DNA from: Tolypeutes matacus
Lineage: Eukaryota; Chordata; Mammalia; Cingulata; Chlamyphoridae
Direction of reading: 5' to 3'
DNA length: 64,000 nucleotides
NCBI GenBank assembly: GCA_026826555.1
Contig: JAKSZT010053923.1
Location: 1,163,445 to 1,227,444 of the forward strand
Made by a program: the position numbers and the translations under genes. Positions 47,104 through 57,075 of the stretch are shown here, one piece after another (positions within the stretch are counted from its first letter, which is position 1; the number at the start of each line of letters is the position of its first letter). The notes under the pieces were generated by a model, which had not been told where the DNA came from, did no database searches, and saw only the letters and a list, made by a program, of their open reading frames with translations.

Positions 47104-49590
47104 TCAAGGAATGGTGCCATATCTGGGGCTGAGTGTGGGTCTCTGCTGCTGGCAGATTGGGCATTCAGCAGTGGCTGTAGCCAGGTCAGCCTTGGTGAGG
47201 GGAAGTCCATGTTGCTGAGCCCATGCATAACCTCCATCCCTACCTCCATGGCCACTTTGTTCATGAGCCCATTGGGCAATGACAGGAGTGGCTGGGGAAA
47301 GAGGCTGAGCATTAGCCACAGAGCGGGTCATCTTATCCACTTGATTATTAAACTCTTCCTCTGCCGAAGTCACCCTCTGGTGAGCATTCACGTGGGACAC
47401 AAATATGTTCATGTTTTTTGCCCACTCAGAAAGATCTATCAACATAGCTCTTCCCCAGACCTCCTTGTCACCAATTTTCCAATCATGTTCCTTCCAGGTC
47501 CCTGACCATCCAGCCAAACCATTGGCAACAGCCCATGAATCAGTGTACAAACGCACCTCTGGCCATTTCTTCCTCCAAGCAAAATGAACAACTAGGTGCA
47601 CTGCTCGAAGCTCTGCCCACTGGGAGGATTTGCCCTCACCGCTATCCTTCAAGGATGTCCCAGAAAAGGGCTGCAGTGCCGCAGCTGTCCACTTTCTGGT
47701 GGTACCTGCATATCGTGCAGAACCATCTGTAAACCAGGCCCGAGTTTTCTCATCCTCAGTCAACTGATTGTAAGGGACTCCCCAAGAGGCCAAAGCTGTG
47801 AGCTGGGAAAAAGAAGGTAACATGGCAGGAGTGGTGACCATGGGCTTTTGGGCCACTTCCTCATGTAACTTACTTGTGCCTTCAGGACCTGCTCGAGCCC
47901 TATCTCGTATATACCACTTCCACTTTATTATGGAGTGCTGCTGTGCACACCCAACTTTATGGTTTGGTGGGTCAGACAATACCCAGCTCATGATAGGCAA
48001 CTCAGGTCTCATGGTAACTTGATGGCCCATGGTTAAGCGTTCAGTCTCTACTAAGGCCCAGTAGCAAGCCAAAAGCTGCTTCTCAAAAGGGGAGTAGTTA
48101 TCTGCAGAGGATGGCAAGGCTTTGCTCCAAAATCCTAAGGGTCTGCGTTGTGATTCCCCTATAGGGGCCTGCCAAAGTCTCCAGACAGCATCTCTGTTTG
48201 CCACTGAAACTTCCAGCACCATTGGATCTGCTGGATCATATGGTCCAAGTGGCAGTGCAGCTTGCACAGCAGCCTGGACCTGTCGCAGGGCTTCCTCTTG
48301 TTCCAGTCCCCAATCAAAACTAGCAGCTTTTCTGGTCACTCGGTAAATGGGCCGCAGTAACACACCCAAATGAGGAATGTGTTGTCTCCAAAATCCAAAG
48401 AGGCCAACTAAGCGTTGTGCCTCCTTTTTGGTCGTAGGAGGGGCCAGGTGCAACAGCTTATCCTTTACTTTCGAAGAGATGTCTCGACAGGCCCCACACC
48501 ACTGGACACCTAGAAATTTCACTGAGGTGGAAGGACCCTGTATTTTTGTTGGATTTATCTCCTCCCATCCTCTCTCACACAAATGCCTTACCAATAAATC
48601 TAGAGTCTTTGCTACTTCTTGTTCAGTAGGTCCTATCAACATGATATCATCAATATAATGGACCAGTGTGATGTCTCGTGGGAGGGAGAGACGATCAAGG
48701 TCCCTGTGGACAATATTATGACATAGGGCTGGAGAGTTGATATACCCCTGAGGCAGGACAGTGAAAGTACACTGCTGGCCTTGCCAGCTGAACGCAAACT
48801 GTTTCTGATGGTCCTTACTAATGGCAATTGAGAAAAAAGCATTTGCCAGATCAACAGCTGCATACCAGGTACCAGGGGAAGTGTTGATTTGCTCAAGCAA
48901 TGATACCACATCTGGGACAGCAGCTGCAATTGGAATCACCACCTGGTTAAGTTTATGATAATCTACTGTCATCCTCCAAGATCCATCTGTTTTCTGCACG
49001 GGCCAAATAGGAGAGTTGAATGGGGATGTGGTGGGAATCACCACCCCTGCATCCTTCAAATCCTTGATGGTGGCACTAATCTCTGCAATACCCCCAGGAA
49101 TCCGGTATTGCCTTTGGTTTACTATTTTGCTAGGCAGGGGCAGTTCTAGAGGCTTCCACTTGGCCTTTCCAACCATAATAGCCCTCACTCCATGAGTCAG
49201 GGATCCAATGTGGGGATTCTGCCAGTTACTGAGTATGTCTATTCCAATTATGCATTCTGGAACTGGAGAAATAACCACAGAATGGGTCCGGGGACCCACT
49301 GGACCCACTGTGAGACAGACCTGAGCTAAAACTCCATCAATCACCTGACCTCCATAAGCCCCTACTCTGACTGGTGGACCACAGTGACGTTTTGGGTCTC
49401 CTGGAATTAATGTGACTTCTGAGTCAGTGTCTAATAATCCCCGAAATGTCTGATCATTTCCTTTTCCCCAATGCACTGTTACTCTGGCAAAAGGCCATAG
49501 GTCTCCCTGGGGAAAGGTGGGAGGAAGATTAACTGTATAAATTTTTGGCAGTTTAACAGGATCCTTCCCCAAGGGGACCCGGCCTTCCCC
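47104..49590 (-). pseudogene. ERV-L pol: protease, RT, RNase H, integrase zinc domain
   Basis: An open frame of about 820 codons starts after the gag stop, in the same frame as gag and without its own ATG. The protease active site reads DTD (49423-49431) instead of DTG. RT keeps LPQGYINSP and the YIDD catalytic motif (48646-48657). RNase H has TDGS, the AEL glutamate, YTDS and the final VDKM aspartate. The integrase zinc domain has two His and a CPIC pair near its end. A TGA at 47104-47106 then interrupts the frame, apparently a CGA-to-TGA change, and integrase continues downstream. Apart from this stop, the frame runs about 3.5 kb without a frameshift. Confidence 0.92.
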
Positions 49591-51429
49591 TCATTCAAGG
49601 GACTCTGGGTCTGTAAACTGTCTCAAGTCTGGGAACTGATTAAGGGGCCATGATTCTCTGTGTCTGTAATTAGAGTTAGAATTTTGTTCACTTGACCTAG
49701 AACTCTTCTGCTTATACAGATCCAGAAGAAATTTAGTAGACTGCCCATGTATTTCACTTCTAGGTACCCCATGATCTATTAACCAACGCCATAACTCCAT
49801 GCGACTCAGACTATTCTGTGTGCTGTTTCGAATCTGTCTTTCATTGCGGTAGCCACGCCTACCTTGGCTTTGGCGATTAACTGCCGATACTTGACTTTTA
49901 CCAGGCCTTGATCCGATCATCCCCATAATATTTAAGGATTCCAATTCCATTACAGCCCCCCCTACAGTAATATCTGGACTGCAGAGAAGAACAACCACAG
50001 AGCTCTTCAGAGAAAATGGAGTTTGTCTTACAAATTTATTCCTCACAGTCCTGGTTAAAGGTGTGTCCTCTGGACATTCCTGGGGTGGGTGGGCAGGTCT
50101 CAAGTGGTAAATCCATTCTAGCATTCCAATCTCTCTAAGCCTTTGAATCCCCTCATCTACTGTATACCACGGCAAATCAGGCATCTCAACATCAGACATG
50201 CTAGGCCATCGTTTGGTCCATGTTTCAGTCAGCCACCCAAACAAACTGTTAGAGCCCTTTCTAACCCCTCGAGCTACAGCGTTGAATCCAGAATTTCTGC
50301 TTAGTGGGCCCATATCAATAAATTCAGCCTGATCCAACTTTATATTCCTTCCACCATTATCCCATACCCTTAGTATCCATTCCCACACATATTCCCCTGA
50401 TTTCTGTCTATATAAGTTGGAGAACTCATGCAGTTCTTTCAGAGTATAACGTACTTCCTCATGGGTCACACTTTGTATTTCACCTTTGGGGGCTTGTTGT
50501 GATTTTAATCTAGTAATGGGTCTAGAAGACAAGAGGGGTGGGGGGTCTGGGTAAGGAGAAGGATTAGAGATGTCTTGCAGGCTACTGACCTGAGGGCATT
50601 CCTTTGCATTTTCTTCTGGTGAGACAGGATTATTCTCTTCAGGCAGGGGTTGGAAGACAGATTCCTCAGGGCAGACTGGAAGTTGGACCATGCATGCTGG
50701 AGATTGTTTGGTACCTGCCTCGTGGCTGGGAGGAGGTACAGACTCTCTGGGGCAAGGTGGAGGCTGGGCAGTGCATGCTGGAGTTAGGCTGGTACCTGCC
50801 TCAGGGCTTAGAGGAGGTCCAGACTCCCTGGGGCAGGCCAGAGGCTGGGCAGTGCAGGCTTCCATTTGGCTTGTACCCACCTCAGGGCTGGAAGGAAGTC
50901 CAGACTCCCTGGGGCAGGCTGGAGGCTGGATGATACAAGGTTGAGAAGGTGTGGTCTCCACAGGGCAGGCCATCACAGGTTTATCTGGTAAAGTCTCAGC
51001 AGAATTTAGGGTTCCAATGTCCCCACCAATATTATCATCATCCCATATGTCTCCATCCCAATCCTCGGGGTTCCACTCCTTTCCAATTAATGCCTTCACT
51101 TTAACTGCAGAAACCCTGCGAGGTTGAGATTTTAGTTTCCTCTGTAATTCTGCTACTCGTACAATGAGACACTGGGTTTGATTCTCAGATATCTCAAGTC
51201 TGTGGCTACAGGAGACAAGATTTTCTTTCAAGGCACACGTAGAAACTTTCATGTCATTCATGCGGCATTTAAGTTTCAAATTTGAAGACTTTAGCTCATC
51301 CCTTCCTTTTGTAACTGTATCCAGAGTATCTAGGAGGAGCCAGCCAACATCATTATATTTTTTTACTCGACAAAATTCTGTTAAAGTGTTGAAAACACTC
51401 TCACCCAGATCCTTGCTTCTTATAAGCAT
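49591..51429 (-). CDS. ERV-L gag, open frame
   Basis: Gag builds the particle core. The frame is open for 612 codons from ATG 51429. An in-frame ATG at 51474 may be the original start, but TGA is its third codon. The amino part has a GWLLLDTL motif and a long coiled coil (about residues 25-105). The middle is Pro/Cys-rich with three 27-residue repeats (50674-50916), and the C-terminal third holds a capsid-like region ending with KFLLDLYKQKS. No CCHC zinc knuckle is visible. It ends at a single TGA (49591-49593), with pol in the same frame, compatible with readthrough. ERV-L gag is the family from which mouse Fv1 derives. Confidence 0.85.
   Translation of the reverse strand: MLIRSKDLGESVFNTLTEFCRVKKYNDVGWLLLDTLDTVTKGRDELKSSNLKLKCRMNDMKVSTCALKENLVSCSHRLEISENQTQCLIVRVAELQRKLKSQPRRVSAVKVKALIGKEWNPEDWDGDIWDDDNIGGDIGTLNSAETLPDKPVMACPVETTPSQPCIIQPPACPRESGLPSSPEVGTSQMEACTAQPLACPRESGPPLSPEAGTSLTPACTAQPPPCPRESVPPPSHEAGTKQSPACMVQLPVCPEESVFQPLPEENNPVSPEENAKECPQVSSLQDISNPSPYPDPPPLLSSRPITRLKSQQAPKGEIQSVTHEEVRYTLKELHEFSNLYRQKSGEYVWEWILRVWDNGGRNIKLDQAEFIDMGPLSRNSGFNAVARGVRKGSNSLFGWLTETWTKRWPSMSDVEMPDLPWYTVDEGIQRLREIGMLEWIYHLRPAHPPQECPEDTPLTRTVRNKFVRQTPFSLKSSVVVLLCSPDITVGGAVMELESLNIMGMIGSRPGKSQVSAVNRQSQGRRGYRNERQIRNSTQNSLSRMELWRWLIDHGVPRSEIHGQSTKFLLDLYKQKSSRSSEQNSNSNYRHRESWPLNQFPDLRQFTDPESLE
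50674..50916 (-). repeat. 81-bp tandem repeat in ERV-L gag, three copies
   Basis: Three consecutive units each encode 27 residues starting CPRES and ending near ACTAQPP/ACMVQLP. Partial units lie on both sides (about 50600-50970). Unit length is a multiple of three, so copy changes keep the frame. Confidence 0.92.
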
Positions 51430-51581
51430 GGAAGTAGGGGAATCCAATGATGCTCTATTGCCAGCTCACGCCATGGACTGTTAGCAACCTCATTATTGGA
51501 AAGGGAGTCATTAGTACCCATGAGTCCAATTAGAGTGGAGAGCCATCTCAGACATCCCATGTTTAAGACTCTGTTCCTCAA

Positions 51582-51599
51582 GAACCACTCCGGGTACCA
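51582..51599 (-). promoter_or_regulatory. ERV-L primer-binding site, leucine tRNA type
   Basis: Two bases inside the 5' LTR the minus strand reads TGGTACCCGGAGTGGTTC. From memory it resembles the tRNA-Leu (UAA) complement with a few differences, and it parallels the site at 12600-12617. Confidence 0.6.
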
Positions 51600-51601
51600 G
51601 C

Positions 51602-52053
51602 TGTATTAGTCAGGGTTCTCTTGGGAAACAGAATCAGCAGAAGATATCTATCAATAATATGAAATTTTAAAAGAGTCTCTCACGCGACCGTGGGGATGCA
51701 CAAGTCCAGGTTCTGCAGGTAGGCTGCAAACCAGTGGCTCCGATGAAAGCCCGATGAAAAGTTGTTGATGAGTTTCTGGGAAAAGTTGCCTGTCCAGCAA
51801 CGAGCTGGGAAATTCTCTCTGAATGTTGAAATCACTTCCACTTTTAAGTCATTCAACTGATTGGATAAAAGCACCACCCATTGATAATGTAATCTCCCTG
51901 ATTGATGCAGATGTAATAAGCCAACCACACAGTAAACTCACTGGTGATTGAAGTCCATAAATGCTCTTGTATTACAATTAGCCCAGTGCTTGCTGGAACA
52001 AACACCTGGACACTACTACTTGGCCGAGTTGACACATTAGCCTAACCATCACA
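51602..52053 (-). repeat. 5' LTR of the young ERV-L
   Basis: A 452-bp LTR, TG...CA, lacking the SINE present in its partner. TGGGA follows at 52054-52058 as the likely target duplication. Confidence 0.92.
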
Positions 52054-53575
52054 TGGGACATGCCTCTAAGGCAAATGAATATGTTCAAGTGTTCATGGGC
52101 ATTGTCTCAGTGGGTGGAGACCACACAATAACCAAAAAAATATTGAATTCCCATCCTGGGGAGTCCTGTTGCATTCTCCAATAGAATTGCAAGAATCCCC
52201 CAAGTACATAGGCAGTGCCTAGTGAAGGAAGACAGACCATAATGCCAGGCCCTTGAGATTAATGATTACACTTACAAATCTTTTCTTGTGAAATTGAAAC
52301 TTAGCCTAGCATTATATACTGCCTTAGAGTTACCTCCTGAAAGCCTCCTTGTTGCTCAAATGTGGCCTCTCTCTAAACCAAACTCAGCATATAAACACAC
52401 TGCCTTCTCCCCAGCATGAGACATGACTTGCGGGGATGAGCCTCCCAGGCACTGAGGGATTATTACCAAGCACCAAATAGCAATGAATCTGGAAAAAGAC
52501 CCTGACCCAAAGAGGGAAATATTAAATGTAAATGAGTTTTTATGACTAAGAGATTTCAAAGTGAGCCAGGGGTTCATTCCACAGGTTACACTCATTCACG
52601 TCTCAGTAGGATCTCATTGACTGCTGCAGTAAACAGTGTCTTAGACAGCAGGGTTCCTGAGGGCTCTAGAGACATCTAGACACTATAAGCAAGGAAGACA
52701 GGCTCAGGAATTCGGCACCCTGTCAGTGGGCCCTACTTTGGAATTTATAATCCCCAGTGTAACAGAGTTATACTCATTCATAGTTTCCCTACACATGGCT
52801 CTTCTACCCCTTTTATTTGAACCTATAATTAGCACTATATGCATTAAATATATGTCCAGAGACTCAAATCTTTGGTCTGTTCATACGCCAGTTGAGTCCT
52901 GAATCTCAGCAGAGTTGCACCACTTACTCTCCAGTTCATTGGACTCACCCAGAACAACAAACAAGGAGACAAAGATGGACAACGTCCATCCCAAGAAACA
53001 GAGAGTGTCTGCAACTGCAAGCAAGACAGTTCCATCAATCTGCCCCATGGGATCTAAGTCCCCTCTCAATTAGAAACAGAGTTGGCATCACCATCCCCAA
53101 ATCCTCAAGACTGGGGAATGAACAATGGACTAAAGTAGGTTTATTTTTCTATTATAGACTTATTATTATTCTAGGAATGGAAGAACTTGCATCATTGATA
53201 TAAAGACAGTGGCCACCAGAGGTTCTGAGGGGAGGGAAAAGGAAGAATAGGTGTGATATAGGGTCATTTTGGGGACATTGGAATTATCCTGCATAACATT
53301 GCAATGACAGATACAGGCCATTATATATTTTGTCAAAACCTATAAAATTGTGTGGGGCAAAGCGTAAACTATAATGTAAACTATATTCCATGCTTAGTAG
53401 CAATGCTTCAATATGTGTTCATCAATTTTAACAAATGCACCACACTAATGAAAGATGTTGTTAATGAGGGAAAGTGTGTGTGTGGGGGGGGAGGGACATG
53501 TGGGAATCCCCTGTATTGTTTATGTAACATGTATATAATCTAAAGTTTCTTTAAAAAATAAAAAAAAATTAAAAA
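52054..53575 (+). mobile_element. L1 3' UTR copy, second part
   Basis: Continues 44440-45160 after the ERV-L. It shares with 42780-44290 the blocks AAATGTGGCCTCTCTCTAA, GGGATGAGCCTCCC and the opposite-strand-like terminal GTAAACTATAATGTAAACTAT, and ends in an A-rich tail near 53555-53575. No gene is seen. Confidence 0.75.
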
Positions 53576-54028
53576 GGACTTTGGCAGGAAAGTGAAAAGG
53601 CATTGGGGAAAAATATTTGGAAACCACATATGCAATAAGTGTTTAATACCCAGAATATATAAAGTATTCCTACAACTCAAAAATAAAAAGATAACACAAT
53701 TAAATAGGCAGTTCTCCAAAGAGGAAATACAAATGGCTAAAAAGCACATGAAAAGATCAGCATCATAAGCTATTAGGGAAATGCAAATCAAAACCACAGT
53801 GATATATCATTTCACACTTACCAGAAAGGCCACTGTTAAAAAACAGAAACTACACATTTGGAGAGGATGTGGAGAAATACGAACACTCATTGACTGCTGG
53901 TGGCAATGTAAAATGGTGCAGCTGCTATGGAAGACAGTTTGGTGGATCCTCGGGAAGCTAAGTAGAGAATTGCCATATGATCTGGCAATCCCACTACTAG
54001 GTATAGCTAGAAAAACTGAAAGCAGGGG
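53576..54028 (+). pseudogene. L1-D ORF2 C-terminal part, first portion
   Basis: Matches the ORF2 end seen at 33740-34200: the region encoding IRTLIDCWWQC (53873 on) and the PLLGIARKTE end are recognisable. It stops at 54028, where the betaretrovirus-like provirus is inserted, and resumes at 62065 after a CAGGGG duplication. Frames are broken. Confidence 0.8.
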
Positions 54029-54416
54029 TGATGGAGTTTCAATTAAAGGCCATGACTACTGACAGAAAGCAGGTCACCCTGGAATATAATAAACAAGCTC
54101 TCCAGTCTCATGCTCTAGGAGCTGGGTGAGGAAACATCCTGAGACAATGTCTGCAAATTGCAGAAATGTAAAAGAGCTGGGTCACTGACATTTAAGACTT
54201 GTTGATTTCAGCTCATGTGTAACTGTTAAGTAGCTATTACCCTTGCACATGCGCACATGTATTTTAATTGGTCAAAAACCAAATATGAGGTGGTTGGGCT
54301 CTTCTCTCCATATCGGATGGAGAGTCCCCTGATCCCAGTTTTTCTTCTCTTTGACTTATTTTTTTCTTTCTCATCCGCGGCACCGTTTTCACAAACCCAG
54401 TTCCTGAACGCCAACA
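54029..54416 (+). repeat. 5' LTR of the betaretrovirus-like copy
   Basis: 388 bp, TGATGGAG...GCCAACA. Compared with the 3' LTR it lacks about 13 bases around AATAAAAGCCACGCTCT, so its TATA/poly(A)-like block is missing. Confidence 0.93.
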
Positions 54417-54418
54417 TA

Positions 54419-54436
54419 TGACGCCCAAACAGGGAC
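54419..54436 (+). promoter_or_regulatory. Primer-binding site, lysine tRNA type
   Basis: TGACGCCCAAACAGGGAC, two bases after the LTR. From memory it differs at two positions, both G to A, from the tRNA-Lys3 primer site used by several betaretroviruses and lentiviruses. Confidence 0.85.
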
Positions 54437-54550
54437 ACTGAAAATGAAACTTTTCTTTCAGTCAGTGCGTGGACCAAGGAGCTCCTGAGAGCGGTTTTAA
54501 AGAAAAAGAAAACAGAAAAGGTAAGCTTCATCCTTGGAATCATCAGGGTG

Positions 54551-56281
54551 ATGGGTAATCAGCAGTCAAACTTTGAAGAGTTCTCTAGAGTGTTAAAAAC
54601 TTTATTAAAATGCACCGGTGTAACGATTAAATCCTTGGCTTTTGAGGAACTTTCTTTTCTTGTACAGAAACATTGTTATTGGTTTCAGCCGCAAGGACAG
54701 GATATTTTAAACCTGGAACAATGGAAGTTAGTGATGAAAGCTTTAAAAAAAGCTTATCAAAAGGGAGAAATAATTCCCCTTCATGTACAGTCTTTGTGTA
54801 GTCTTATTTCTGTTGCTCTTGAACCTTTACATCAGATGAAGATGAAGATTGTAAACAGGATACTGCTATTGCTGGACCGATAGCAGAAAAAGCTAATGGT
54901 GATTTTAATGAAAATATACACGAAAAGGTTAATGAACAGGCAAAAACAGATAAACTCATGTCTAATAAAAAGAAGGAAAGGAAAAAGGAAGTTTACAGAA
55001 CTTTTCCAGCAGTCGCTATACCATCTGCTCCAAATTATGATTTATTGTCTTTTGAACCAGCATCTGCACTGCCTAAGGTGTCTACTGATCCATTTTTTGC
55101 AACATTTGATGACCCTCCAAAAGTTTCTGTTTTTGTGCCAGCACCATCCTCCTCAATTATGAAAAGTATAGCACAGAGAAGTAGAGAGGGAGATTCAGAG
55201 GCTATGCAACTCTTTTCTATTTTTCCAGTAACAATAACTCAAATTCCTATAGATGCTGACAATCCCCAAAGGGGTATACAATATGAGCATGCTCCTATTC
55301 CTTTTAAAACTATCAAGGAATTAAAACAAGCATGCACTCAATATGGTGTAAATTCTCCTTATACTCAAGGATTGGTGCAAGGAATGGCACAAGCAGACAG
55401 ATTAATACCCTGGGACTGGGATTTGTTAGCTCGAGCTGTTCTTAGTCCAGCAGTATTTTTACAATTTAAAACTTGGTGGGCTGATGAAGCTAATATTGTA
55501 GCACGATGAAATCAACAGCAAAATCCACCAGTGCCTATTACTGCTGAACAAATATTAGAAATAGGTCAATGGGCTGGAGTTCCTTGCCAAGCTCAATATG
55601 ATGATACTGCCATTGTACAAGTTCGATTGTGCTGCCTAGCTGCCTGGCGACGAATCTCCACCCCTGGACAGGCTGTACAATCATTTTCAAAAATTGTTCA
55701 AGGAAATACTGAACCTTAACGTTGAATTTGTAGCTAGGCTGGCAGATGTAGTCAACAAGACAGTAACTCAGCCTGACCTTAAAGAAATTATTATTCTGAT
55801 GTTGGCTTTTGATAATGCCAATAGTGAGTGTAAAAAGACTTTGTGTCCGATAAAGGCAAATGGAGGTATTTTACAGGATTATATAAGGGCATGCCAAGAC
55901 ATTGGGTCTAATACATATAACATGACCCTTCTTGCAGCCGCTATAAAGGGACATAGTCCTATGATTGATAATTTAAGTTGCTTTAAATGTGGGAAACCAG
56001 GTCATATGAAGAAAGACTGCGGAGCCAAAACTGGTGTAAGAGCTCCACCTAGCGGCAATAATGGATCAATACCGACTCGTGTATGTCCTATATGTCAGAA
56101 GGGGTTGCACTGGGCCAAGGAATTCCATTATAAAAATCATAAAAATGGCAGTCTCATTAATAAGTCGGGAAACTTCCAAGCAGGCCTCGCTCAAGGCCCT
56201 CAGACAAACAATATGAGCACATTTCCCAACCTGGCTCAAATCAACCCAGTCCGCAACGGAGCAGCTCACTCCAGCCTATAA
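54551..56281 (+). pseudogene. gag of the betaretrovirus-like copy, broken
   Basis: Gag encodes matrix, capsid and nucleocapsid. The ATG at 54551 gives an MGNQQS start (myristoylation-type glycine) and a matrix-like domain to about 54830, where a frameshift occurs. The next frame carries a capsid-like region (LKQACTQYG, IPWDWDLLAR) up to a TGA at 55507-55509, continues to 55719, and a second frameshift near 55700 falls in the major homology region. The last frame (55694-56281) has a perfect first zinc knuckle CFKCGKPGHMKKDC (from 55979) and a second one (from 56084) whose final Cys is Phe. No intact protein is possible. Confidence 0.9.
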
Positions 56282-56284
56282 CAG

Positions 56285-57075
56285 AACTTAAGGCAATTAC
56301 TAAAGGCAGTGCAGCTGTCGATCTTCCCTCAGCTGAAACTTAGTTTATTATGCCTTCATTTGGTATAAAAAAAATAAGAACAGGAATTAAAGGGCCTATC
56401 CCAGAAAACAATGTAAGTTTCATTATTGGCCATAGCAGTCTTACAACCCAAGGTGTTTTAGTACAAACCGGGATCATTGACTCAGATTTTGAGGGAGAAA
56501 TTTGTTTATTGGTACAAACTTTAACTCCCTATCCAATTGAATCAGGAGATAGCATAGCTCAACTTCTTTTGTTACCATATCGTAAACCTCCTTTAAAACG
56601 TGCAGAGGAATTTGGTTCCATCGGGCGTAAAGTTTTTTGGCAAAGTGCAATTGGAGATGAAAGGCCTGAAATTACCATAAAAATAAACGGAAAGATATTT
56701 TTAGGATTGGTGGATACCGGGGCTGATATCTCTATTATTGCTAAATGATATTGGCCACAAGCTTGGACTTTGCAAAAAGTACCTACAGTTTTCGCTGGTG
56801 TTGGAACAATGACAGAAGTTTACCAGAGTACTCAGATATTTAAGGTAGAAGGTTCGGAAGGACAAGAGGCTGCTCTGCAACCTTATGTTGCGGATGTAGG
56901 ACTTAATTTATGGGGAAGAAATTTATTATACCAATGGGGAGCTTATTTGAATATTCCTCATGTTTCTGATACAGCTAAACATCTTATTACTCACATGTAA
57001 TATGCTCCCCCTTCCCGAACTGAAATGCGACGTACTGGAGACTACCGTGGCCTAGGATATTCAAATTTAGAGTAG
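56285..57075 (+). pseudogene. dUTPase-protease (pro) of the betaretrovirus-like copy, broken
   Basis: In betaretroviruses this frame encodes a dUTPase fused to the aspartic protease that matures the particle. The dUTPase has GIIDSDFEGEI and the SGDSIAQLLLLPY end (56350-56590). The protease keeps its DTG active site (56713-56721), then hits TGA at 56746-56748. The same frame continues at 56770-57000 with GRNLLYQWGA and a final TAA, beyond which a G-patch-like GLGY is visible near 57050. A further stop precedes the dUTPase start near 56342. Inactive as found. Confidence 0.88.

Larger units (their letters stand above)
45161..52053 (-). mobile_element. Young ERV-L provirus, two LTRs, no env
   Basis: Minus-strand order: 5' LTR (51602-52053), leucine-type primer site, gag, pol (protease, RT, RNase H, integrase), dUTPase, purine-rich tract, 3' LTR (45161-45730). 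The flanks TGGGG (45156-45160) and TGGGA (52054-52058) agree in four of five bases, fitting a 5-bp duplication. The dUTPase after integrase and the lack of env are hallmarks of ERV-L. By eye the two LTRs differ by about 10 substitutions over about 450 bases, apart from a SINE, so insertion is recent for this class. Confidence 0.92.

Noticed and set aside
47209..48658. Several plus-strand frames of 60-98 codons within the ERV-L pol
   Set aside because: Antisense shadows of the long pol frame.
49570..49572. TTG as a pol initiation codon
   Set aside because: Pol lies in frame with gag across a single TGA and needs no start of its own; ERV pol is normally made as a gag-pol fusion.
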